Shown here piece after piece: positions 16,114 to 23,724 of a stretch of DNA of 46,177 bases. Below the pieces are notes generated by a model. It was not told the origin of the DNA, made no database searches, and saw only the letters and a list, made by a program, of their open reading frames with translations. Numbering within the stretch: position 1 is the first letter of the stretch; each line of letters opens with the position of its first letter. The stretch comes from Oceanicola sp. 22II-s10i (lineage in GTDB: Bacteria; Pseudomonadota; Alphaproteobacteria; Rhodobacterales; Rhodobacteraceae). Location: the NCBI RefSeq assembly GCF_002210105.1, contig NZ_AQQU01000017.1:1-46177 (forward strand). The letters are read 5' to 3'. The position numbers were made by a program, and so were the translations under genes.

Positions 16114-16821
16114 TCACTCGGCGGCATGTGCTGCGGCGTCCGAGGCAAGATACATGTCACGCTCGGCGGTCCACAGATCGCCGAACATCACGTCCTGCCA
16201 GTTCTCGAACCAGGGGCCGCCGTTGGTGTAGTGGATGCAGACCGGGGTCTTGTCGGGCTGCGGATATTCGCCCTCGAGGAAGTTCCACTTGAGGTCGAGC
16301 GCGCCAAGCTGGCTGTCGTCGGTCCAGCTGAAGCGGTGCAGGAACGCCGGCTCCGAGCCGTTGACCAGTTCGGGCGTCAGCTTCTTCACGTCCGGATGCG
16401 CGCCGTTGAACATCATGAAGGACGACCAGTTCTTGCGCGGGTAGACCGTCTGTTCCTTGCCGTCCATCTTGACCATGTTGGCGGGCGTGTAGTCGTGCTG
16501 GACGCAGTAGAGCGCCTTGTCCTCGTCCACCTCGTCGAGGATCTTGAAGATATCGTCGGTGATCAGGAAATCGCAGTCGACGAAGATCGACCAGCCGTCA
16601 TGCGCGCCGATGTAGGGGGTCAGGAAGCGGGTGATCGAAAATTCGGTCGAGGCCTTGTCCTTGGGCCGGGTATAAAGCCCCAGTTCGCGCAGGGTCGGCT
16701 GCTTGAGCGGGTAGATCTCGAGATCCTGCGAGGCGTGGCGGAGCATGGAATGCCGGCACACCTGCCATGCGATGTCCTCGCGTGAATCCCAGCCGACAAA
16801 AACTTTCAGCTTCTTCGTCAT
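16114..16821 (-). CDS. Glycosyltransferase, family 8-like
   Basis: The 235-residue protein begins KVFVGWDSREDIAWQVCRHS, and the DxD metal/nucleotide site FVDCDFL lies at 81-86. YPRKNWSSFMMFN (about 127-139) and a late WNFLEGEYP region follow. The same order (VFIGYDPRE, FVDGDML, YPRKNWSS, WNWLPDEFG) occurs in the protein at 45019, so the two are paralogues placed at opposite ends of the locus. The GT8-type fold uses UDP-sugars with retention of configuration; donor and acceptor are unknown. The start is supported by AAAGG 8 bases upstream. Confidence 0.8.
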   Translation of the reverse strand: MTKKLKVFVGWDSREDIAWQVCRHSMLRHASQDLEIYPLKQPTLRELGLYTRPKDKASTEFSITRFLTPYIGAHDGWSIFVDCDFLITDDIFKILDEVDEDKALYCVQHDYTPANMVKMDGKEQTVYPRKNWSSFMMFNGAHPDVKKLTPELVNGSEPAFLHRFSWTDDSQLGALDLKWNFLEGEYPQPDKTPVCIHYTNGGPWFENWQDVMFGDLWTAERDMYLASDAAAHAAE

Positions 16822-16858
16822 ATCAATAGCCTTTCGCCATCTGTGCTAGAGGTGTGTT

Positions 16859-16878
16859 CCGCCACCGCGCGGTGGCGG
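16859..16878. promoter_or_regulatory. Perfect 20-bp palindrome in intergenic region
   Basis: CCGCCACCGC is followed immediately by its reverse complement GCGGTGGCGG. It lies in the 160-base gap between the coiled-coil methyltransferase (upstream) and the glycosyltransferase at 16114. It could be an operator or an mRNA hairpin; no T-run accompanies it. Confidence 0.4.
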
Positions 16879-16981
16879 GATCTTGTGTTTGGCGTGGTCC
16901 CGTTCTCACATACGGTCTGGCCGATTTTCTTATAAATCCAATGTTTCGGGGACGCCACGCTTCTCTCCGGCCGGATGCCAT

Positions 16982-18790
16982 CTAATCCTTTTTCGGGCGG
17001 CGAATTGCCTGTGAAGCAGCCCGAAGCGGCGCGGAAAGCCGCCACGAGGTGCTCTTGCGCAGGGCCTCGTTCTCGAACTCCCAGTATTGCGCCTTTTGCG
17101 TCAGCGTCGAGACGTCCTCGCGCGCCTTCGCCAGAGCCGCCCGGATCTGAGTATTCTCGGCCCGTATGGTCTCAAGGTCGTTTGCCAGATCCTGACGGCG
17201 CGTCTCGGATATCTCCCGCTGATCCTCGGCCTCGGTCAGGGCGCGCCGCAGCTCGGTTTCTTTCTCCTGTGCGGTCTTGCTCCGTCCGATCATCTCGGCC
17301 AGGTCGCGCCGCGCCTGCTCCACCGCCTGCTCCGCGGCCTGCTCTGCCGCGCGTGCATCGCGCTGCGCCTGGTTCACGCGGGCCTCGGAGGAGGCTTCGT
17401 TGTCCTGCAGCGTCATCACGATGCGGCTCAGCGCCGAAATCTCCTCGTGCCGGTCGTGAAGATCGCCCTGCAATTCCGCGATCCGGGCCCGGAACTGCTC
17501 GGCCTCGGTGGTCAGCCGGTCGATCTCGCGGGCCCTGAAGGTCTCGGGCGCGGGATCGTGCGGCGCGGGGACCGGACCCGCGTCCCGCAGGGCCTCGAGC
17601 TTTTCCAGCGCAGCCCGTTCCGCGTCCTGCGCCGCGATCAGCGCCTCGGAGAGCCGGTTGATCTCGTCCCGGCTTTCGGCGCGCAGATGCTCGTAGTCCG
17701 CATCGGGCACCGCGGGGTCAGGCGGGGTCGCGGCGGTCTCCGCCGATGTCGCCGCCAGGCGGTCCTCGGACTGGGCGAGGGCTGCGGACAGCCGGGCGAT
17801 CTCCGCCCTCAGCTCCGCCTCTGCCCCGCTGTCGGGCGCGGCGATGCGCGCCGGTGCCGTGGCCGACACCTGGACGGCGGGCGCGCGGTCGCCCAGCACG
17901 GCCTCGAGCTCCCCGACGCGCCGGGCCAGCCATTCGGCCTCGGCCTCGGCGGCGCGACGTTCCTCGGCATTGTGCCGGGCCATCTGGGAATCTGCGCAGG
18001 CGCGGCCCAGGCGGCTGAACGTGGCATGGATCGCCTTGCGCGCCACCGGATCGTCCTCGGTCGCGAACAGGCGCTCGAAGCTGGCGTTGCGCTGCGCACC
18101 GACGCCGATCACCGCCAGCCCGTGGCCATGGGTGAATTCGAAGACGGGATAACGCGCGCGCAGTTCCCGGACGAGCCGGTGCACCCCGAAGCCGCGCTCG
18201 CGCACGTTGCTGTCGTGCAGCACCACGATCGCCCGGTCCGACAGCTTGGGCAGCCAGCCCTCGAAATCGCCCTTCACCGCATCGTAATCGTGGCAGCCGT
18301 CGATATGCAGCAGGTCGATGCTGTCATCCTCGAAATGCTCACGCGCCTCGTCGAACCCGGACCGGACCAGACGGGAGAATTCGGAATATAGCGCGTTGTT
18401 GTGTTCGCTGACCTTCTCGAACACCTCGGGGCCGTAGAACCCGGCGTGCTCGTCGCCTTCCCAGGTGTCGACGGCAAAGGCCCGCAGGTCGAGCCCCATG
18501 CGCTCGGCCGCCTGGCAGAAGGCGAAATAGGACACCCCCCAGTGGGTGCCCAGTTCCACGAAGATCCGCGGCGCCTGCGCCTCCATCAGCCAGAAGGCGA
18601 AGGGCACGTGTTCGAGCCATGCGGACTTGGCCAGATAGGTCGGCCGGGTCAGGATCGTCGGCAGGCTGAAGAGGCTGAACAGCGTGGTGTCCGACGCCCG
18701 GCCCGGCAGCGCGCCGGACAGGGACGCAGACAGCGCCGTCGTCTTCTCCGGGGACTTGCTTGATTTCTTCTTGTCGTTCTTCTTTGCCAT
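16982..18790 (-). CDS. Class I SAM methyltransferase fused to a long coiled coil
   Basis: The product has 602 residues. A Lys/Ser-rich start (1-20) precedes a Methyltransf_24-like domain (about 60-250): VELGTHWGVSYF (78-89) is the SAM loop, AVDTWEGDEHAGF follows, LLHIDGCHDYDAVKGDFEGWLPKL (160-183, split motif) and IVVLHDSN (188-195) complete it. From about 265 to 580 the protein is an almost unbroken, Ala/Glu/Arg-rich heptad pattern interrupted by a proline-rich spacer (about 350-365). Such coiled coils in glycan loci can act as molecular rulers or scaffolds, as shown for WbdD of E. coli O9a. That comparison is by architecture only, and no kinase domain is visible here. Confidence 0.8.
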   Translation of the reverse strand: MAKKNDKKKSSKSPEKTTALSASLSGALPGRASDTTLFSLFSLPTILTRPTYLAKSAWLEHVPFAFWLMEAQAPRIFVELGTHWGVSYFAFCQAAERMGLDLRAFAVDTWEGDEHAGFYGPEVFEKVSEHNNALYSEFSRLVRSGFDEAREHFEDDSIDLLHIDGCHDYDAVKGDFEGWLPKLSDRAIVVLHDSNVRERGFGVHRLVRELRARYPVFEFTHGHGLAVIGVGAQRNASFERLFATEDDPVARKAIHATFSRLGRACADSQMARHNAEERRAAEAEAEWLARRVGELEAVLGDRAPAVQVSATAPARIAAPDSGAEAELRAEIARLSAALAQSEDRLAATSAETAATPPDPAVPDADYEHLRAESRDEINRLSEALIAAQDAERAALEKLEALRDAGPVPAPHDPAPETFRAREIDRLTTEAEQFRARIAELQGDLHDRHEEISALSRIVMTLQDNEASSEARVNQAQRDARAAEQAAEQAVEQARRDLAEMIGRSKTAQEKETELRRALTEAEDQREISETRRQDLANDLETIRAENTQIRAALAKAREDVSTLTQKAQYWEFENEALRKSTSWRLSAPLRAASQAIRRPKKD

Positions 18791-18844
18791 CGAGACGTTC
18801 GCTGTTCCGAAATTTTGCCGCCGGTATCCCGGGCGGCGACCGGG

Positions 18845-19489
18845 TCATGCCTGATCGGTCAGATATCTGGGGTCGCCGTTGGAAACGGCCTCTGCAGCGA
18901 TCTTTGCCACCAACCCGGACGACACCTCAAGACCGCAATGATCCGCAATGGCCAGGACCATCTGTTCCGGAAACTGCAATGCCTTCTCGTAGGAGATCAG
19001 GAGGACAGGTATCGCGTTCCGTGTCACCTGCTTGAGCAGCAGCACATTGGACTTGGCCGATTTCCTGAGGGCCTTGACGGTCGCTATATCGATTTCCATG
19101 CTGTTGCGCAGGGCAATGGCCACGATATCGCGGAAGACGACGATGGCGCGCGGGTTCCGCATCCGTGCCGCCAGGCCCGAGACGTCGCCGCGCGCGGCCG
19201 GGCACTTGAACCCCCAGCGGTCGTGGTCCGCGTCCCGGACCCGGCAGATCCTCTCGAACGCCTCCAGATCCCCGGATTTCACGGCGGCCAGAATATCCGC
19301 GTCCTCGAGAAACTGCGGCGATACGGTTTCCCCCATGAACACACCGAGGTCCTGCATGACACGCGCCAGCATGGTGGTCCCCGAGCGGCCCAGCCCGAAG
19401 GCGAAAATCGTCGCCTGTGCCGGGCAGGGGGACGGGTTCAGTATGTGCAGACCCGGATTGGTGAGGTTCTCGGACGGGGCTTGATCCAT
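18845..19489 (-). CDS. Sulfotransferase-family protein, tandem duplicate A
   Basis: The protein has 214 residues from the ATG at 19489 (AGGG 10 bases upstream), the same length as its neighbour at 19535; a GTG three codons earlier is an alternative. Motifs: FAFGLGRSGTTMLARVM (29-45) as PAPS loop, RWGFKCPAARGD (91-102), AIVVFRDIVAIALRNS (115-130) as 3'-phosphate site. At ~214 residues it is short for the family. It differs from duplicate B mainly in the first 20 residues and the C-terminal third. Substrate unknown. Confidence 0.75.
   Translation of the reverse strand: MDQAPSENLTNPGLHILNPSPCPAQATIFAFGLGRSGTTMLARVMQDLGVFMGETVSPQFLEDADILAAVKSGDLEAFERICRVRDADHDRWGFKCPAARGDVSGLAARMRNPRAIVVFRDIVAIALRNSMEIDIATVKALRKSAKSNVLLLKQVTRNAIPVLLISYEKALQFPEQMVLAIADHCGLEVSSGLVAKIAAEAVSNGDPRYLTDQA
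19098..19238 (-). repeat. Near-identical block in sulfotransferase duplicate A
   Basis: 141 bases match 19791-19931 with only four mismatches by direct comparison, although flanking parts of the genes are much more diverged. Confidence 0.85.
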
Positions 19490-19534
19490 CGCCGTCACGC
19501 CCTGATCAGAGGTCGCCGGGTCATGTCCGAACGC

Positions 19535-20179
19535 TCAATTGCTGGCCCCGTAGAGATAGGTCGGATCGCCGTTGGCGACCCGGTCCCGGGCAATCTGCCT
19601 TGCCCGCTCCTCCGAGATCTCGATGCCGGAATGGGCCGCGATCGCCATCACCAGACGATCGGGATACTGCAGCGCCTTTTCGTAGGAGACCACGAGCGTC
19701 GGGATCTCGGCCTTGATGACCTCGTCGATCAGGGCGACATTGGCTTTCGCGGCGGCCTGAAGGCCGGGGATGACCTCGGCATCGACGGAGATGCTGTTGC
19801 GCAGGGCAATGGCCACGATATCGCGGAAGACGACGATGGCGCGCGGATTCCGCATCCTTGACGCCAGGCCCGAGACGTCGCCGCGCGCGGCCGGACACTT
19901 GAACCCCCAGCGGTCGTGGTCCGCGTCCCGGCGACGGCAGATCTGCTTGAATGCCTTCATATCCCGCGCCTTGATGGCCAGCTGGATATCCTTGTCCTCG
20001 TGGGTCTGCGGCGTGATCTTCTCACCCATGAAGATGCCCAGCTCGGCCATTGCCCGCGACAGCATGGTGGTCCCCGACCGGCCCAGCCCGAAGGCGAAGA
20101 TAGTCGCCTGTTCGGGACAGGGGGCAGCGTTCAGGACATGCACGCCATAATTGATAAGGTCGGCTGTTTCGTCTTTCAC
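19535..20179 (-). CDS. Sulfotransferase-family protein, tandem duplicate B
   Basis: The 214-residue protein starts at GTG 20179 with AAAAGGA 6 bases upstream. PAPS loop FAFGLGRSGTTMLSRAM (28-44), RWGFKCPAARGD, and AIVVFRDIVAIALRNS are the same as in duplicate A. It lies 45 bases before A and 34 bases after the glycosyltransferase at 20214, so all three are likely in one transcript. No signal peptide. Confidence 0.78.
   Translation of the reverse strand: MKDETADLINYGVHVLNAAPCPEQATIFAFGLGRSGTTMLSRAMAELGIFMGEKITPQTHEDKDIQLAIKARDMKAFKQICRRRDADHDRWGFKCPAARGDVSGLASRMRNPRAIVVFRDIVAIALRNSISVDAEVIPGLQAAAKANVALIDEVIKAEIPTLVVSYEKALQYPDRLVMAIAAHSGIEISEERARQIARDRVANGDPTYLYGASN
19791..19931 (-). repeat. 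Near-identical block in sulfotransferase duplicate B
   Basis: Partner of 19098-19238 (offset 693, four mismatches). It covers the central catalytic region, from the RDADHDRWGF stretch to IALRNS. Confidence 0.85.
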
Positions 20180-20213
20180 GGGTATTCCTTTTGGTCATCC
20201 ACCTGCGGGGCTA

Positions 20214-21323
20214 TCAGGGTGTCGTCACTTGATCGTGCAGGGTCAGATCGCGAACCTGTCCGAATATCTCGAGCACCTGTCGGGTCAGGTTTTCCCTCTG
20301 ATAGACGGTTTTCAATCTCTGTGCAGCCCTGCTTGTGGTCTCGGCGCGGCGGCCCGGATCGAGGATCAGCCGCTCCATGTACCCGTACCATGCCTCCTCG
20401 TCCCCGGCCAGAAAGCCCGCGCCCCCCGCGCAGGCACGATGATAGACCGGAAGGTCGGAGGCGACCACCGGAATACCCGCCTGGCTGTATTCGACCCATT
20501 TCGTATCCGCCTTGCAACGGTTGAAGCGGTTGTCCTCCAGCGGCGCGAGGCCGATCCACCAGCCCAGCCGGCGCAGCAGGGCGATGAAATCGTCGTAGTC
20601 CAGCATCCCCGGTGTCACATGCCCGACCCGGTCGGAAAACGGCTGCAGCGCCCGGGGGATCGGCAGGGTGCCGAAGATCTCGAACCGCAGCGTCGGAAAC
20701 CGCAGCATCAGCCGGGCGATCGCCCCCTCGATCATCTCGAGATCCGCGGCATGGCCGCCGCTGCCCATGTATCCGATCACCGGCCCGGTGGCCGGCGGCA
20801 GCGGCGGGGCCGTGTCCAGGTCCACCGAGCAATAGATATCGCCCGCCACGATCGGCACCCGGATGCCGTGGCCGCGCAGATCCTCGGCCAGCGGCGCGGT
20901 CGAGGCATAGAGCAGGTCGCAGGCCTCCATGTTGTCGCGCAGGGCCTTGAGCCGGGCCGGATCGTTGTAGGCGGCGTATTTCTCGGGTCCGAGGCTCATC
21001 GGGACCTGCAGCAGGTCGTCGTCGATATGGAAGATCACCGGGATCCCGGCCTGGCGTGCCAGTTGCGCCCAGTAAAGACCGTTCTGGTAGGTATAGCGCG
21101 ACAGGACCAGAAGCGTGGGCTGCACATAGTCGAACCGGGCGCGGATGGCCTCTTTCTGGCGGAGGTTCTTGTCGAAATAGACCAGCATGTCACCGGGTCG
21201 CGAGGCGAGAGGCTGGGCGAAGCTGATCTCCTGTGTGGCTCCGACCCTGTCGGCAACGACCAGAAGCCGTTCCGGTGCCCATGCGGAGGCGGGGCGAGAA
21301 GCAATCATGGTCATGGCTGTCAT
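20214..21323 (-). CDS. GT-B glycosyltransferase (GT4-like)
   Basis: Length 369 residues. An N-terminal half ends in VIFHIDDDLLQVP; the C-terminal half has GPVIGYMGSGGHAADLEMI, FEIFGTLP and CKADTKWVEYSQAGIPVVASDLPVYH, the last being the donor-binding E-x7-E-like region of GT4 enzymes. It is clearly paralogous to residues 412-795 of the neighbouring protein at 21337 (HVDDDLLN, IGYMGFDHAHDFE, VKANTKWVEYTSAGM). Donor and linkage are unknown. The start ATG at 21323 has GGAGG only 4 bases upstream; two more in-frame ATGs follow within six codons. It begins 13 bases after the stop of 21337. Confidence 0.8.
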   Translation of the reverse strand: MTAMTMIASRPASAWAPERLLVVADRVGATQEISFAQPLASRPGDMLVYFDKNLRQKEAIRARFDYVQPTLLVLSRYTYQNGLYWAQLARQAGIPVIFHIDDDLLQVPMSLGPEKYAAYNDPARLKALRDNMEACDLLYASTAPLAEDLRGHGIRVPIVAGDIYCSVDLDTAPPLPPATGPVIGYMGSGGHAADLEMIEGAIARLMLRFPTLRFEIFGTLPIPRALQPFSDRVGHVTPGMLDYDDFIALLRRLGWWIGLAPLEDNRFNRCKADTKWVEYSQAGIPVVASDLPVYHRACAGGAGFLAGDEEAWYGYMERLILDPGRRAETTSRAAQRLKTVYQRENLTRQVLEIFGQVRDLTLHDQVTTP

Positions 21324-21336
21324 CGGGCCTCCGGCA

Positions 21337-23724
21337 TCAGGATGGCATCAGGTGATCGCGCAGCGCCTCCGGCGTCAGCGCCCGCCGCAGCCCGGACAGG
21401 TCCGGCGGCGCGGCACCGGCGTCACCGCTGCGCTTCAGGGCGTCGGCGTGGTCGAACACCGACAGGATCTGCGCGCGCAGCGCGGCGTCGGAATATCCGA
21501 GCAGGACATGGGTCTGGGCCGCCCCGGCGATCCGGCGGCGCAGGTCGGGCCGGTCGGTCAGCAGGTCGAGCGCCGCCTCCCAGCCCTCGTCCCCGACCAG
21601 AAGCCCGCGGCCGCCGCCCGCGCAATCGTCGTAGACGAGGCCGCGGCTGGCGATCGTGGCCATCCCGGCCGAGGTGTATTCCACCCATTTCGTGTTCGCC
21701 TTGACCGCGTTGAACGGGCTGCGGACCAGCGGGGCGATCCCGATGTCCCAGGCCCGCTCGGCCAGCTTGAGCAGGAACTCGGCATAGTCGCGCACCGGCT
21801 CCACCACCGTCACCCGCGCGCCAAACGCCGCCAGCGTGTCCGGCATCGGGATCGAGCCGAACAGCTCGAAGTTCACCTCCGGGTGCCTGTGCATGTAGGA
21901 CACCAGGGCGGGCAGGGCGATCTCGAAATCATGCGCGTGGTCGAAGCCCATGTAGCCGATGCGCCGGGTCGGGCCCTCGGAAGGTTCCCGCAGCAGGCGC
22001 GAGGCGCAGTAGATCCGCCCCGCCACCATCGGCCCGGTGAACCCGAGCGTGCGGAAGCGCTGTTTCAGCGCCGGGGTCGAGCAATAGACCAGGTCGGCGC
22101 TCCCGAGCAGTTCGGCCACCGTGCCGGTCCGCTTCGGATCGCTGTGGATGCGATACTTCTTCTCGCCGATCTCGGGCGGGATGTTCAGCAGGTCGTCGTC
22201 CACATGGTAGATCACCGGCGCCCCGGTCTCCCGCGCCACCTTCAGGATCCGGTCGGGATGCGGCCCGCTGTAGCGCGAGCAGACGATCAGGTCCGGCTTC
22301 GCCTCGCGCAGGCGGGCCTCGAACCAGTCCCCGGCACTGCCGCTGCGCCGTTCGGTCCCGAACCGGTCGATGATGTCGGTTTCGGTGAGGATCTCGTGGG
22401 TGAAGGTGCCATTCGAAAACAGCGGCGAGAGCGGCTTGAGAAACGACAGCTGCAACGTCGGTATCATCCCGTTCGACACGAACAGGATATGCCGCCGCCG
22501 GGGCGCGCGGGCCGCAACCGCCGGAACGGTTGCCGGGACCGACGGGGGGGTCGCCGCGGGCGGCACCGGCGCGCTGTCCTCGGTCCAGACCTCGGGCAGC
22601 GGCGCGGCGCCCAGCCCGTTGATGAGCAGCCTGGCGAAGCGGCGGTAGATCTCGTCGCGGTCGGTCACCAGCCCCAGCCCGTCCAGATAGCGTTTCTGCC
22701 GGGCGAGGATCATGTCGGGGCGCAGTTCGGCGTCGCGTTCGAAGGCGATCCAGTCCTCGAGCGTGCTGATCTGGGTCAGCGCGCCGTAATTGCCCGCATC
22801 CATCACACCGCCGGGATCGGTCCAGACCGCCGTCGGGATGCCCGCCAGCACCATGTCGGTGACGATGGTGGAGGGCGCCGAGACGCCGTAGTGGTAGCGG
22901 CCCAGATCGACGTTGTAGATCGGCAGGTTGTTCAGCGTGACGTTGTCGGGCAGCGCCACGTTGTTCTTCAGCACGTATTGTCCGCCCGGATGCGGCCGCA
23001 GGGTGACCCGGCGGTCGCGGCGGGCCAGGTCGGCGCAGAAATCCGAGAAGATCTCCATGAACGAGGCGCCGTGGTTGCCCGAGGCGCGCAGGCGGACCGA
23101 ATGCAGGTTCTCGCAGATCATGCCGCCGTCGACGGGCGGGTGCGCGTCGCCGGGAGTCGGGCGCTGCAACAGGGTCGAGGGCCCCGTGACATAGAGCTTC
23201 GAGCGCTGCGAGGCCGCGGTCGAGGTGGTCAGTTCGGCCCGGCCGGACCAGCTGCACACGATGTCCGCACCCCAGGTGATGTTGCGCCCGTGCGCGATCA
23301 CGTGTTCGCGGTTCTGCAGGAAGCCCACGCATTCGAACCCGTGCTGCAGCGTCACCGTCAGGTAGGACGAGGGCGCGACGCGGAAGACATCGGTGGTGTC
23401 GCTGTGCGCCGAAAGGCTCGACTCGCTGGCGGCAAAGATCATGCCGGCCCCGCCCTGCAGGGCGGCGAAGGCTTCGGCCGCCTCGCCGTAGGTATGGATG
23501 TCCGCCCCGAGATCCTGCGCCATCGCCGCGATCTGATCCCGCCAGATGCCCTGGGCGTCGCGGCCGAAGAACCGCTGCGACACGAAGAACCGGATGCGCG
23601 CATCGGTCTCGCGCGCCGCCAGATAGGCGATCCCGCGCACGATGTTCACGTCCTGCACCAGATTGATCAGGAAGACGACGCTGCGTCCGGCGGTCGGGTC
23701 CATGACGGGGCGGGGTGCGGTCAT
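21337..23724 (-). CDS. Two-domain glycosyltransferase (capsule GT-B plus GT4-like)
   Basis: The 795-residue protein starts at the ATG at 23724, whose ATGA overlaps the stop of the upstream gene. Domain 1 (1-380) has TVTLQHGFECVGF (123-135), TLRPHPGGQYV (241-251) and APSTIVTDMVLAGIPTAVW (283-301), the pattern of CDP-glycerol transferase and Kps-type capsule synthases. A Pro/Ala/Val linker (383-411) leads to domain 2 (412-795), a GT4-like enzyme paralogous to the protein at 20214. One polypeptide with two transferase folds could add two sugars in turn. That role is inferred; the folds themselves are visible. A long open frame further upstream is a shadow of the next gene. Confidence 0.8.
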   Translation of the reverse strand: MTAPRPVMDPTAGRSVVFLINLVQDVNIVRGIAYLAARETDARIRFFVSQRFFGRDAQGIWRDQIAAMAQDLGADIHTYGEAAEAFAALQGGAGMIFAASESSLSAHSDTTDVFRVAPSSYLTVTLQHGFECVGFLQNREHVIAHGRNITWGADIVCSWSGRAELTTSTAASQRSKLYVTGPSTLLQRPTPGDAHPPVDGGMICENLHSVRLRASGNHGASFMEIFSDFCADLARRDRRVTLRPHPGGQYVLKNNVALPDNVTLNNLPIYNVDLGRYHYGVSAPSTIVTDMVLAGIPTAVWTDPGGVMDAGNYGALTQISTLEDWIAFERDAELRPDMILARQKRYLDGLGLVTDRDEIYRRFARLLINGLGAAPLPEVWTEDSAPVPPAATPPSVPATVPAVAARAPRRRHILFVSNGMIPTLQLSFLKPLSPLFSNGTFTHEILTETDIIDRFGTERRSGSAGDWFEARLREAKPDLIVCSRYSGPHPDRILKVARETGAPVIYHVDDDLLNIPPEIGEKKYRIHSDPKRTGTVAELLGSADLVYCSTPALKQRFRTLGFTGPMVAGRIYCASRLLREPSEGPTRRIGYMGFDHAHDFEIALPALVSYMHRHPEVNFELFGSIPMPDTLAAFGARVTVVEPVRDYAEFLLKLAERAWDIGIAPLVRSPFNAVKANTKWVEYTSAGMATIASRGLVYDDCAGGGRGLLVGDEGWEAALDLLTDRPDLRRRIAGAAQTHVLLGYSDAALRAQILSVFDHADALKRSGDAGAAPPDLSGLRRALTPEALRDHLMPS

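Noticed and set aside
16982..18790. Chromosome-partition or SMC-like protein
   Set aside because: The coiled coil alone would suggest it, but the N-terminal part is a clear SAM methyltransferase and no ATPase head is present.
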